Counted from the first letter of the stretch, positions 43,054-51,168 are shown. The stretch is 64,000 nt of DNA from SFEL01 sp963640685 (GCA_963640685.1 CAVIAA010000006.1:1-64000), one strand, 5' to 3'. Numbers and translations are program-made. Notes: generated by a model not told the origin, from the letters alone.

Positions 43054-43548
43054 TCACATACGCTGATTTTTGTTTCGCCAGGCTATCCATTCCGCCGCCG
43101 GGCGGATGTTATCCTCCGATACAAAGTCGCAACCATCCCTAAGCAGCCCCGCAAGCTCGCCGTCTTCCTGCCGCTCTGCACTTTTCAGCGCGCCCGAGAG
43201 CATCAGCTGCCGCGCGCCGCAGAGCTTTTCCGGATACAACGCGCCCCTCGCGTAAAACAGCCTTACCCTGCCGTCCGTTATGCCGGTCACACGCTTTATC
43301 TCGACAAGCGTGCTCTGCTCCCTTTTTGATATGCCGACTGCGCAGGCTCCGGCTATTCTCAAGCCCTCTGCCGCTCTCATAAAGCTGCTTATCCTGCCCT
43401 CCGTTACGCAGCCCATATAGAATACCTCGCCATCCGCACGCTCCGGCTTATCGAACGGCAGCGCGGGCAGCCCCGTAATATGTGAGAGCATCTCTGCATA
43501 CCGCTTTGTGCTACCGCAAATGCTTCGGTAAATTATTGCGTTGATCAT
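43054..43548 (-). CDS. Flavodoxin-like protein
   Basis: A 164-residue protein with a flavodoxin-like start (IIYRSICGSTKRYAEML, the FMN phosphate loop has a SICGST pattern) and a second strand VFYMGCVTEGRI at the place of the aromatic loop. The C-terminal half is helical with several Cys. This is more divergent than classic flavodoxin and could bind FMN or not. AAAGGAGG lies 9 nt upstream of the ATG. It is 54 nt downstream of folA on the same strand. Confidence 0.7.
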   Translation of the reverse strand: MINAIIYRSICGSTKRYAEMLSHITGLPALPFDKPERADGEVFYMGCVTEGRISSFMRAAEGLRIAGACAVGISKREQSTLVEIKRVTGITDGRVRLFYARGALYPEKLCGARQLMLSGALKSAERQEDGELAGLLRDGCDFVSEDNIRPAAEWIAWRNKNQRM

Positions 43549-43552
43549 ACTA

Positions 43553-43594
43553 AAACGCCTCCTTTGCGGCTATTTTTCCCCAAATAAGGCGTTT
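43553..43594 (-). promoter_or_regulatory. Potential hairpin masking the flavodoxin-like gene's ribosome binding site
   Basis: Minus-strand AAACGCC (43594-43588) can pair with GGCGTTT (43559-43553), part of the AAAGGAGGCGTTT ribosome binding region of the 43054-43548 gene. The loop is 28 nt, so a regulatory role is only a possibility. Confidence 0.3.
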
Positions 43595-43602
43595 GTATTT
43601 AT

Positions 43603-44097
43603 TTAGAGCATTTCGACATTTGCGTTTTCGTATATATTAAAGCGAAATTTCAGCCCGTTATGCTCCCGCTCCTCGCCCAACACAGCCAAGTGCCAGCCCG
43701 ACATGTTTTTTATATCCGGAAAAAAGCAGTCCGCATCGCCGTCTGCCGCTACCTCGGTAACATACGCCCTCTCGCAGCGGCTCAAAAGCTGCGCATATAC
43801 CGAGGCGCCGCCTATCACAAAGGCTCTTTCGCCGCCGACGACGGCGGCAAGGCCGCTTATATTTCCAACCCTGACCACGCCCGCCGGCAGCTCCGAATCG
43901 CTCCCCGAAAGCACTATGTTCAGCCGCCCCGGAAGCGGCCTGCCACCCGGCAGCGACTGAAGCGTTTTTCGCCCCATTATAACGGCACAACCCGCCGTCA
44001 CGGCCTTAAAATATGCCATATCCTCATGTATATGGAACAGCAGCTCGCCGCCTCTGCCTATACCGTTGCGGCCATCGATACACACTATCGCATCCAT
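43603..44097 (-). CDS. folA: Dihydrofolate reductase
   Basis: Reduces dihydrofolate to tetrahydrofolate with NADPH. The 164 residues carry DGRNGIGRGGELLFHIHEDMAYFK, a usual DHFR substrate loop; GRKTLQSLPGGRPLPGR, the cofactor motif; and GGASVYAQLL near the C-terminal third. The catalytic acidic residue is at the expected place (HIHEDM). It begins 3 nt after the thyA stop, forming the canonical thyA-folA pair that regenerates THF. Confidence 0.95.
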   Translation of the reverse strand: MDAIVCIDGRNGIGRGGELLFHIHEDMAYFKAVTAGCAVIMGRKTLQSLPGGRPLPGRLNIVLSGSDSELPAGVVRVGNISGLAAVVGGERAFVIGGASVYAQLLSRCERAYVTEVAADGDADCFFPDIKNMSGWHLAVLGEEREHNGLKFRFNIYENANVEML

Positions 44098-44100
44098 ACG

Positions 44101-44931
44101 CTACACCGCCACGGGAATTTTGCCTATGCTGCCGTGAGAGCGATAATCCTCAATAGCAAAGCTGTCGACCGTAAAGTCATAAAAATCAGTTATGCTCCTG
44201 TCGATATCGAGCCTCGGCGCGGGCAGCGGCTCGCGGGCTATAAGCTCCTCCACCAGTAGGACATGCCTGTCGTATATGTGTGCATCGGCAATTACGTGCA
44301 TCAGCGTACCGGCCTCAAGGCCGCTCACCTGTGCCATCATATGCAGCAGCACTGCATACTGGCACACGTTCCAGTTGTTTGCAACCAGCATATCCTGCGA
44401 GCGCTGGTTGAGTATCGCGTTAAGCCGGTTGCCGGATACGTTAAACGTGACGCTGTAAGCGCAGGGATACAGCCGCATCTCTGACAGGTCGGCATGGTTA
44501 TATATATTGGAGATTATGCGCCGCGAGGCAGGGTTGTGCTTCAGGTCGTAGAGTATTCTATCCACCTGATCCATCTCTCCCTCGATGTAGCGGTGCTTTA
44601 CACCGAGCTGATAGCCGTATGCCTTGCCTATGCTGCCGCTTTCATCCGCCCAGGCGTCCCATATATGGCTGTTTAGCTCATTTATGTTATTTGACTTCTT
44701 CTGCCAAATCCAAAGCAGCTCATCCACTGCATTTCGAAATGCGGTCTTTCTCAGTGTCATTATCGGAAACTCCGCCGAAAGGTCATAGCGGTTCACTACG
44801 CCGAACAGCTTTATCGTATGCGCCGGCGCTCCGTCCTCCCACCTTGGGCGCACCTCCCTGTCGGTATCCCAAACCCCGTTTTTCAGTATCTCTCTGCAAT
44901 TTTCAATGAATATTTCGTCTGCTGCGCTCAT
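44101..44931 (-). CDS. thyA: Thymidylate synthase
   Basis: Methylates dUMP to dTMP using 5,10-methylene-THF. At 276 residues the catalytic Cys is in RLYPCAYSVTFNV near 152-164, followed by QRSQDM, the HVIADAHIYDRH segment and the C-terminal IPVAV. The YPCAYSVTF form, lacking the His after Cys that most ThyA have, occurs in many Firmicutes. GGGGG is 6 nt upstream. It is the first gene of a thyA-folA-flavodoxin-like run; the promoter upstream is an extended -10. Confidence 0.95.
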   Translation of the reverse strand: MSAADEIFIENCREILKNGVWDTDREVRPRWEDGAPAHTIKLFGVVNRYDLSAEFPIMTLRKTAFRNAVDELLWIWQKKSNNINELNSHIWDAWADESGSIGKAYGYQLGVKHRYIEGEMDQVDRILYDLKHNPASRRIISNIYNHADLSEMRLYPCAYSVTFNVSGNRLNAILNQRSQDMLVANNWNVCQYAVLLHMMAQVSGLEAGTLMHVIADAHIYDRHVLLVEELIAREPLPAPRLDIDRSITDFYDFTVDSFAIEDYRSHGSIGKIPVAV

Positions 44932-44962
44932 GCTGTACCCCCATATTTAAGCCTTGCAACTG

Positions 44963-44971
44963 ATTATAACA
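44963..44971 (-). promoter_or_regulatory. Extended -10 promoter of thyA
   Basis: Minus-strand TGTTATAAT, 32 nt upstream of thyA, with a weak TATAAA as possible -35, 17 nt further upstream. Confidence 0.45.
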
Positions 44972-45093
44972 AAATTTGCTCAGGATTTATATAGCTTTTG
45001 TGCAGTCTTCAGGCGAACGGTACCTAAAACGGTATCCATTGCCACGTTTGGTCTTGTATGCAAGCTCAAAATGCTTTACGATCGAGCTGTCAA

Positions 45094-45105
45094 GAACATA
45101 TGTTC
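45094..45105. promoter_or_regulatory. Perfect palindrome GAACATATGTTC, SOS-box-like
   Basis: The 12-bp palindrome matches the core of the Gram-positive LexA (DinR) consensus, GAACnnnnGTTC. It lies 67 nt upstream of the BppU-like ATG. A -10-like CATATG overlaps the palindrome, and TTTACG lies 16 nt before it. The eight-base core is expected about once per 64 kb by chance, so this is suggestive only. Confidence 0.4.
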
Positions 45106-45172
45106 GGTGTTTCGCAGCCGTCTCGTTCTCGCACCTCGGGGCGGCAAAACACAAAATTTCGGAGGTTTTAAA

Positions 45173-46042
45173 ATGTCAGTAAATAAGGTTTTTGATGTAG
45201 CTCTGGATATAAAGCGCCCGTCGGCCAACCGTGACTTCACCGTCGTAAACGGCGACAGCGGCAACAGGATAAACATTTCGCTGAGCGACGGGGGCTCCCC
45301 GGTTAAGCTTACCGGCTGCAGGGTCATAGCCGCCTTTTTGCGGCCGGATGGGTGCTCCTCGATGCAGGACAGCGGAGTAGAAGGAAGCGGCGTCACGCTC
45401 TCCACGGAGGACAGCTCAGCCGTCGCAATTTACCTCTCCCCTGCCTCCTTTTCCCCCGGCATAGTCGAGTGCGAGCTTCAGATATACTCTGATGACACGC
45501 TTTCTACCCTCGTTACCACAGCAAGGTTCAATTTTACCTGCCGTGAAGCAATAGTAAATGAAAATACTGTTCAGGCCGCGCCGGAGCTCCCGCTGCTCAA
45601 ATCGCTGTACGATAAGCTCTCCAACATAGGCGTTTCTGCCGTTGCGCTTCAAACCGGCGCCAAGCCCACCGCAGAGCTGAAGGATGAGGACGAAAAAAAA
45701 GTCTTGACCTTAGGCATACCCGCAGGCCCAAAGGGCGACAAGGGCGACGCAGGTCCGGTATCGGTCTTTCAACGCTCTGTGCTCTCCGGAACGCAGGAGC
45801 TGACGCTGCGGGATGAGCATGAGTACTACATCACAAACGTCGGCAGCATAGAGTTTTTCTTCCCGCAGGAGGAGTACTTTGAATGCTGGATCAGCCTCTG
45901 CACCTCGGCAGATGAATCCCGCGACGTGCTTTTCCCTGCTGATGCAGAGTTTATCGGCTCGGACCCGGACTGGAACGCTGCCAACAGCAAATTCGAAATA
46001 TCCGTAAAGGACGGCGTAGTCATATCAAAAAAGGTCGAGTAG
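45173..46042 (+). CDS. BppU-like phage baseplate N-domain protein (orphan)
   Basis: A 289-residue protein whose first 150 residues resemble the BppU_N domain of phage baseplate/upper receptor-binding proteins: VALDIKRPSANRDFTVVNGDSGNRINISLSD, then LTGCRVIAAFLRPDG and an alternating beta pattern. A short collagen-like GPKGDKGDAGP segment near 190 and a beta C-terminal domain follow. GGAGG lies 7 nt upstream of ATG 45173; an extended frame upstream to 44954 lacks a site. No other tail or phage gene is in the window. Its 3' end overlaps the convergent RluA gene by 18 nt. Exact function unknown. Confidence 0.75.
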   Translation: MSVNKVFDVALDIKRPSANRDFTVVNGDSGNRINISLSDGGSPVKLTGCRVIAAFLRPDGCSSMQDSGVEGSGVTLSTEDSSAVAIYLSPASFSPGIVECELQIYSDDTLSTLVTTARFNFTCREAIVNENTVQAAPELPLLKSLYDKLSNIGVSAVALQTGAKPTAELKDEDEKKVLTLGIPAGPKGDKGDAGPVSVFQRSVLSGTQELTLRDEHEYYITNVGSIEFFFPQEEYFECWISLCTSADESRDVLFPADAEFIGSDPDWNAANSKFEISVKDGVVISKKVE

Positions 46043-46909
46043 CCTCAGCATGTCCGCCGGCAGCGGCGCGGTAATATGCAGCGCTTCGCCGGTTAGCGGG
46101 TGCCGCAGCCACAGCTCATATGAATGAAGCGCGGGGCGGGATATGAGGTGCTTATTTTCCCTGCCGTAGAGCCAGTCGCCAACGAGCGGATAGCCGCAGG
46201 CCGCCATATGCAGCCTGAGCTGGTGCGTCCGCCCCGTGTGCGGAACCAGGCGCAGCAGGGTATAGCCGCCGCAGCGTTCAATGGTTTCATACTCCGTTTC
46301 CGCGCAAGCGCCGTTTGGGTCTATCGCCCGCTTATACCTTGAACCCGGGGCGAAGCCTATCGGCAGCTCTATCCGCCCCCGCTCCGGCTCCACATAGTCC
46401 TCGGCTATTCCCCGGTATTCGCGGCGAAAATCCTCGCTGTGCAGCAGCCGCCGCAGCCGCTCGTGCATATAGCCGTTCTTTGCTATGGTCATTATGCCGG
46501 TCGTGCCTCTATCCAGCCTGCTGACAGGGTGAAAGCCCTCCCCGTCGCCAAGCCTCTCGGAAAAGACGTTTTCCAGCGTAAGCTCGCTTGGATCTCTCGT
46601 TGAGCTATGCACCGCTATTCCGGCAGGCTTATTTATAATGACCATAAGCTCGTCCTCGTAGAGTATATCCAGCGGCATATCCATTGGCGTTGGCCTTGGC
46701 GCCGGTTCGTCCCCAGTCTCGGCGCAGAGCATGTCGCCCTCGGCAAGTATTGCCGTAGTATACGCCTTTTCCCCGTTTATGGTTATTCCGAACGGGCGGC
46801 GCTTCAGGCGCGATATGTGATCCTTTGACATGCAAAAGCACCCCTTGAGCACGCTTTCGGCCTTTTTCCCGGCGTATTCTTTAGTTATTATTTTACAAAG
46901 CTTCTGCAT
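46025..46909 (-). CDS. RluA-family pseudouridine synthase
   Basis: A 294-residue RNA pseudouridine synthase. An N-terminal S4-like domain (about 20-75) precedes the catalytic core with HPVSRLDRGTTGIM near 128-141 (catalytic Asp), YRGIAEDYVEPE, and GRTHQLRLHMAACGYPLVGDWLYG near 220. RluA/RluD/YabO members modify 23S rRNA or tRNA; which site is unknown. It has a promoter with TTGCCA and TATAAT, ends in an 18-nt convergent overlap and is monocistronic. Confidence 0.93.
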   Translation of the reverse strand: MQKLCKIITKEYAGKKAESVLKGCFCMSKDHISRLKRRPFGITINGEKAYTTAILAEGDMLCAETGDEPAPRPTPMDMPLDILYEDELMVIINKPAGIAVHSSTRDPSELTLENVFSERLGDGEGFHPVSRLDRGTTGIMTIAKNGYMHERLRRLLHSEDFRREYRGIAEDYVEPERGRIELPIGFAPGSRYKRAIDPNGACAETEYETIERCGGYTLLRLVPHTGRTHQLRLHMAACGYPLVGDWLYGRENKHLISRPALHSYELWLRHPLTGEALHITAPLPADMLRLLDLF

Positions 46910-46953
46910 TATCGTTCCCTTTTCAGCTTTTTTGTTTGCTATTCGTCCGAAAT

Positions 46954-46982
46954 ATTATAGGCCTTAAGGCACATTTTGGCAA
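46954..46982 (-). promoter_or_regulatory. Promoter of the RluA-family gene
   Basis: Minus-strand TTGCCA (46982-46977), 17 nt, TATAAT (46959-46954). Confidence 0.65.
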
Positions 46983-47030
46983 CGCTGAGCAGCTGTTCAA
47001 ATTTAACCAGTATTTTTTTTAAAAAAGGGG

Positions 47031-47059
47031 TTGATTTTTTTGTTTGGGCGCCGTATAAT
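47031..47059 (+). promoter_or_regulatory. Promoter of tRNA-Asn
   Basis: TTGATT (47031-47036), 17 nt, TATAAT (47054-47059), 14 nt before the tRNA 5' end. Confidence 0.7.
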
Positions 47060-47073
47060 AACACTCGTGCCGT

Positions 47074-47149
47074 TCCTCCTTAGCTCAGTCGGTAGAGCAT
47101 GCGGCTGTTAACCGCAGTGTCGTTGGTTCGAGTCCAACAGGGGGAGCCA
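47074..47149 (+). tRNA. tRNA-Asn(GTT)
   Basis: Acceptor TCCTCCT/AGGGGGA, D arm GCTC/GAGC, anticodon loop TGTTAAC giving GTT, T arm GTTGG/CCAAC, discriminator G and a gene-encoded CCA. Complete cloverleaf. Confidence 0.97.
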
Positions 47150-47153
47150 GTAT

Positions 47154-47182
47154 AAGAACCTCGTTTCGCGAGGTTCTTTTGT
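47154..47182 (+). terminator. Terminator after tRNA-Asn
   Basis: Perfect 10-bp stem AAGAACCTCG/CGAGGTTCTT with loop TTTCG, followed by a T-rich stretch. Confidence 0.85.
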
Positions 47183-47210
47183 TTATTAGGTTAATTCACA
47201 ATAATTTTAA

Positions 47211-47238
47211 TGTACAAAGGTCACTCTGCCGGTATAAT
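47211..47238 (+). promoter_or_regulatory. Promoter of the CAP/SpoIID/cohesin cluster
   Basis: TGTACA (47211-47216), 16 nt, TATAAT (47233-47238); 35 nt before the start of the CAP lipoprotein gene. Confidence 0.55.
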
Positions 47239-47272
47239 GTAATTATACCCCTATCTTTGGAAAGGATATTAG

Positions 47273-48049
47273 ATGAAACGCATTGTCCCGTTGCTTCTCC
47301 TGCTACTGCTGCTTAGCGGCTGCGCAAGCTCACAGGAGGATTCCTTTATAGAAATAACCGTGCCCGAGGGCGGCGGCTATGCGGCTGCGGTAACGCCGGT
47401 TCCGGCGACCCCTATACCCACTTCAGCGCCTGCAGCCGAGCCCGCAGTGTCGGCCTCATCGGCTCAGCCTGCCGAGGCACAAATGGCAGCACAAACAGCA
47501 GCACCGAGCGCCGCCCAAACCGCAAAGCCGACAGCAACGCCCACCGCAAAGCCAACTGCCGCGCCTACCCCAGCACCCACTGCGGCACCGACAGCGACAC
47601 AATCTGCAGCACCTACTGCAACACCGGCTGCCGCCCCCGTTTCCGGCGAAAGCAGCTCGGACTACAACAGCGGCATACTGGAGCTCGTAAACGAGGCAAG
47701 AAAGCAAAACGGGCTAAACTCACTCGACTACTGCAAAAAGCTGCAGGCCGCAGCGGACGTAAGGGCAAAGGAGATAGCGACGCTCTTTGACCATACCCGC
47801 CCGAACGGCACGCTCTGCAATACTGCGATAAGCGAGAGCGGTGTCAGCTTTACCAGATTCGGAGAAAACATTTTTATGTGTACCGGCACCACCAACCCAA
47901 CGCCGAAGGCTGTTTTTGACGCATGGATGGCATCATCCGGGCACAAGGAAAACATACTCAGGGATGGCTTTACCGATATGTGCATAGGCGTATACACCAC
48001 AGATGATTCGACCTACGTTGCACAGCTTTTCGGCGCCGGCATCTCCTGA
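47273..48049 (+). CDS. CAP (SCP/PR1)-domain lipoprotein
   Basis: A 258-residue exported protein. The lipobox LLSGC (Cys17) follows a poly-Leu signal peptide. A low-complexity Ala/Pro/Thr linker with repeats of the TPTAKPTAAP type runs from about 40 to 125. A CAP domain follows (about 133-256), with LVNEARKQNGL, DHTRPNG and GENIFMC-type motifs; the metal-binding His residues are in DHT and SGHKENIL. The role of such CAP proteins in Firmicutes is unknown, possibly cell-surface. Ribosome binding site is AAAGGA. It is followed by the SpoIID gene after 43 nt and shares one promoter. Confidence 0.92.
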   Translation: MKRIVPLLLLLLLLSGCASSQEDSFIEITVPEGGGYAAAVTPVPATPIPTSAPAAEPAVSASSAQPAEAQMAAQTAAPSAAQTAKPTATPTAKPTAAPTPAPTAAPTATQSAAPTATPAAAPVSGESSSDYNSGILELVNEARKQNGLNSLDYCKKLQAAADVRAKEIATLFDHTRPNGTLCNTAISESGVSFTRFGENIFMCTGTTNPTPKAVFDAWMASSGHKENILRDGFTDMCIGVYTTDDSTYVAQLFGAGIS

Positions 48050-48092
48050 TTGAAAGCCACGCTTATTCTATTTTGTACAGGAGGCACACTAT

Positions 48093-49847
48093 ATGCGAAA
48101 GATAACAAGAGCATCAGCCATTACGCTGGCGTTGACGCTGCTGTTTTCCGCCCTGCCCGCCTATGCTACGGTGTTTCACAGCGACATAAGGGTCAAATTG
48201 TCAATAGACGGCGGCAAGGCCTTCAGCTTTACCCCTGTCGGTGAATATACGCTGAAGGAGGCGGACAAGAGCGTTGGAACAGATGAGCTGACGGTGGAGG
48301 CGGTCGGCAGCCGGGTATCCGTAACGCTGGACGGCAAGACCTACACCGCCCCATCGCTCACCTTTGTTTCAAAAAACTACGGCGAAACAAAGGACTATAT
48401 ACGGCTTAAAAACTCCGAATACGGCACCTGCACCTACCTCGGCAACATGACATTTGACGTATACGAGGGCAGCATACGGGCTATAAATACTCTGCCGACG
48501 GAGCAGTACCTTTACGGCGTTGTTCCGCACGAAATGAGCAATTCATTCCCGGTTGAAGCGCTCAAGTCACAGGCGGTATGCGCCAGAGGCTACGCGGTTG
48601 CCCGCGCCTCGCGCTATGCAGCAAGCCGCTCCTATGACCTCGTGGACACCTCAAAGGATCAGGTGTACCACGGCTATGCCAGCAAGAACAACCGTGCGAT
48701 AGCCGCCGTTGACGCGACTAAGGGGCAGGTTTTGGTGTACGACGGAGATATAATCGAGGCCTTCTATTCCGCCTCAAACGGCGGACAAACAGAGATAACT
48801 GGCAACGTATGGGAGAATGACCTGCCGTATTACACTCACGCAGACGACATCTACGACCTTATGAATCTATCCAGCCTTGAGGATAAGTCCTTCATACCTG
48901 ATACCTTTGATGAGAACACCATAAAGCTCATGGACATATCGGTTTTGACCGCGCTTAAAAAAGCGGCATACGCAGCCGCAGGGCAGGAGGTTGAGCTGCT
49001 GTCAACGGTTCGCGTAACGCCAAAGGACCCAAAGGCGGAAAACGACCCCGAGCAGCGCTGCTATACCAACGTTGAATTTACGCTGACCGTTGCCCCAAAG
49101 GGGCAGCCGGAAAACGCCGGTCAGGTCACCTTTACGCTGCCCTTTGACGAGCTTGGCTTCGGCAGCTATGAGGATACGCTCGGCCAGATCGGCGCAAAGC
49201 GGCGCAATCTTCGGATGTACGGCGCGGAGCAGGGCGAATATCACTCTGTGGACAGCCAATATTCCGGTTGGTTTTTAACGCGGCGCAGATACGGCCACGG
49301 CGTTGGGCTTTCCCAGCGCAGCGCGCAGGAGCGCGCAAGAGCCGGGCAGAAATACGAGGACATACTTTCCTTCTATTACAAAAACACAGAGCTGTACACC
49401 GTCGGCACATACGAGACGGCGCCAAAGCTCACGGCGAGCGGGTATGAGGTGCGTTCCTGGGGTATAAGCAAAATAAAGCTCGGCACAACAGCGGAAAAGC
49501 TGCTTTCCAAGCTGGAATCCGAGGGCACGCTGACCGTAATAAACAAAAAGGGCGCACAAAAGAACGACGCCGCAGTCGGCACCGGCGATTATGTATGCAC
49601 CGCCTACGGCGACGGCCATTGCTTCTTTGACCTGCCAATAGTCGTATATGGTGACCTCGATAGCGACGGCGAAATAACCAAGGATGATGTTACGGTCATG
49701 CAGAATCACCTTGCCCGCTCCTCAATACTCAGCGGAGCGTACCTCCGCGCGGCAGACGTTAACCACGACGGCACGGTAGATGCAGAGGATCTGCTTCTGC
49801 TCATACGCTACATAAACGACGACGCAAAGATTTCTCAGGAGGCTTAA
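48093..49847 (+). CDS. SpoIID/LytB-domain protein with C-terminal dockerin
   Basis: A 584-residue exported protein with a signal peptide (about 1-27, ITLALTLLFSALPAYA). The SpoIID/LytB domain is at about 130-420: YLYGVVPHEMSNSFPVEALKSQAVCARGYA, SNGGQTEI and GHGVGLSQRSAQERA. SpoIID-like proteins cut peptidoglycan glycan chains with lytic transglycosylase activity. The C-terminus (about 517-575) is a dockerin-type duplicated EF-hand-like module: GDLDSDGEITKDDV, then ADVNHDGTVDAEDLLLL. GGAGG lies 8 nt upstream. The next gene encodes a cohesin-like protein 3 nt downstream, so the two could dock. Confidence 0.9.
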   Translation: MRKITRASAITLALTLLFSALPAYATVFHSDIRVKLSIDGGKAFSFTPVGEYTLKEADKSVGTDELTVEAVGSRVSVTLDGKTYTAPSLTFVSKNYGETKDYIRLKNSEYGTCTYLGNMTFDVYEGSIRAINTLPTEQYLYGVVPHEMSNSFPVEALKSQAVCARGYAVARASRYAASRSYDLVDTSKDQVYHGYASKNNRAIAAVDATKGQVLVYDGDIIEAFYSASNGGQTEITGNVWENDLPYYTHADDIYDLMNLSSLEDKSFIPDTFDENTIKLMDISVLTALKKAAYAAAGQEVELLSTVRVTPKDPKAENDPEQRCYTNVEFTLTVAPKGQPENAGQVTFTLPFDELGFGSYEDTLGQIGAKRRNLRMYGAEQGEYHSVDSQYSGWFLTRRRYGHGVGLSQRSAQERARAGQKYEDILSFYYKNTELYTVGTYETAPKLTASGYEVRSWGISKIKLGTTAEKLLSKLESEGTLTVINKKGAQKNDAAVGTGDYVCTAYGDGHCFFDLPIVVYGDLDSDGEITKDDVTVMQNHLARSSILSGAYLRAADVNHDGTVDAEDLLLLIRYINDDAKISQEA

Positions 49848-49850
49848 CAA

Positions 49851-51065
49851 ATGACTACTTCCGCAAAATACCGGCTCTTCACGGCTTTTGCCGTTATTCT
49901 GCTCGCCGTGCTTCCCGCTGCGGCCCTTGCAGCGCCTGAGCTTACGGCATCTGCAGATAAGACCTCCGTAACCGAGGGTGACACCGTAACTGTAACCGTA
50001 ACGCTTTCCGGCAAGAAGCTCTCCGCCGTTGAGGGTGAGTTTACGTACGACCCCTCGCTGCTGAGCTTTTCCGAGGGAGACGGCGGCGTATCCGATGGGC
50101 GCATAGCTATGGTTTCCGCAGAAAAGGACGGCTCCTCCTCCCTCTCTGCGCGCATCACCTTCACGGCAGCGGGCGCAGGAGATGCCAAGATAGACTTCAG
50201 CATAATCAACGCCCTTAACTACAGCGGCGAGGAACAGGGCACGGCAAATGCCTCCGTAACGGTATCCATCGCTGCCGCTCCGGTTACGGCGGCGGCACCT
50301 GATGCCGACCTTACCGCCGAGGGGATACCGGCAGAGGGCATGACGGACGATGCGGGGCAGCAGCTGTATATATGGACGAGCCTCGAAAACGTCACTATCC
50401 CTTCAAAGTACTCCGAAACCACCATTGACTACAAGGGACAGCAGGTACCGGCCGTCGAAGTCACGGATTCCGACGCACCTACGCTGCTTTACCTTTCAAA
50501 CGCAAATGGCGAAAACGGCAGCTACTACATATATGACGCCGAAACGGGGACAATGTACAGGTATAAAACTATAAGCTCCTCATCACGCTCGTATATATTG
50601 CTTGAGCCGGACGGCTCTGTTCCGCTGCCGGAGGGCTTCACCGAAACTACAATAACCATCAACGATGTGCAGGTAAAGGCTTGGGCCGGAGAGGACGCTC
50701 AGGGAGCTGTTTACCTCATATACGGGCGCAACCCAGATGGCGAGGTCGGCTACTATGTATACAGCGACGCGGACAAGTCCATAATACGCTACTCGGTAAT
50801 GCCCGCACGCCCCGTGGACCCCGAGCTGCCCGCAGAGGCAGAGGCAACGCCTGCACCGGAGCAGACCGCTGAGCAGGCGAAAAGCGGCGGCATAAGCCCG
50901 ATAATATTCTACGCGGTATGCGCCGCGGCAGGAATACTGCTCATAGCTCTTATAGTGACGATAGCAGCGCACGCGAGGGAGGAAAAGCAGCGCAGGGAAC
51001 GTTTAGCCAAGCGCAGGGCGCAGCGCGAAAAGGCAAAGGCCGATGCTGCGGAAATATCCGAATAA
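49851..51065 (+). CDS. Membrane-anchored cohesin-like domain protein
   Basis: A 404-residue exported protein with signal peptide (about 1-27). A cohesin-like beta domain follows (about 30-145): TEGDTVTVTVTLSGKKL, VEGEFTYDPSLLSF, then LSARITFTAAGAGD. A middle region (about 155-320) carries two or three beta repeats with Tyr-rich strands (YYIYDAETGTMYRY, YYVYSDADKSIIRY). A linker rich in Pro/Glu/Ala, one transmembrane helix (about 349-371) and a very basic cytosolic tail (KQRRERLAKRRAQREKAKA) end it. AGGAGG is 8 nt upstream of the ATG. It is likely a wall- or membrane-facing anchor for the upstream dockerin protein. The cohesin assignment rests on family pattern, without alignment. Confidence 0.8.
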   Translation: MTTSAKYRLFTAFAVILLAVLPAAALAAPELTASADKTSVTEGDTVTVTVTLSGKKLSAVEGEFTYDPSLLSFSEGDGGVSDGRIAMVSAEKDGSSSLSARITFTAAGAGDAKIDFSIINALNYSGEEQGTANASVTVSIAAAPVTAAAPDADLTAEGIPAEGMTDDAGQQLYIWTSLENVTIPSKYSETTIDYKGQQVPAVEVTDSDAPTLLYLSNANGENGSYYIYDAETGTMYRYKTISSSSRSYILLEPDGSVPLPEGFTETTITINDVQVKAWAGEDAQGAVYLIYGRNPDGEVGYYVYSDADKSIIRYSVMPARPVDPELPAEAEATPAPEQTAEQAKSGGISPIIFYAVCAAAGILLIALIVTIAAHAREEKQRRERLAKRRAQREKAKADAAEISE

Positions 51066-51080
51066 CGGTAAATATTCTCA

Positions 51081-51108
51081 GGCAGGGGCGATTCCCCCTG
51101 CCTTTTTT
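51081..51108 (+). terminator. Terminator after the cohesin-like gene
   Basis: Stem GGCAGGGG/CCCCTGCC with a 6-nt loop and TTTTTT. Confidence 0.9.
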
Positions 51109-51114
51109 GTACAC

Positions 51115-51138
51115 AAAAAAGCCCGGCAAAAGCCGGGC
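51115..51138 (-). terminator. Terminator after the EF-G-like gene
   Basis: Minus-strand stem GCCCGGC/GCCGGGC with loop TTTT, followed by TTTTTT. Placed back to back with the plus-strand terminator. Confidence 0.85.
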
Positions 51139-51168
51139 TTTGATACTGCTTGCTGTGACTCGGCGGAA

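Noticed and set aside
44954..45172. N-terminal extension of the BppU-like gene
   Set aside because: The 73 extra codons have no ribosome binding site, include the promoter-like palindrome, and are not like the rest of the protein.
47074..47149. tRNA-Asn as an integration site for a mobile island covering the CAP/SpoIID/cohesin cluster
   Set aside because: No integrase, no duplicated tRNA 3' end, and codon use of the cluster matches the neighbours.
47500..47640. Repeated GCA/CCG-rich stretch as a DNA repeat or CRISPR-like array
   Set aside because: It encodes the Ala/Pro/Thr linker of the CAP lipoprotein, with irregular repeat length and no spacers.
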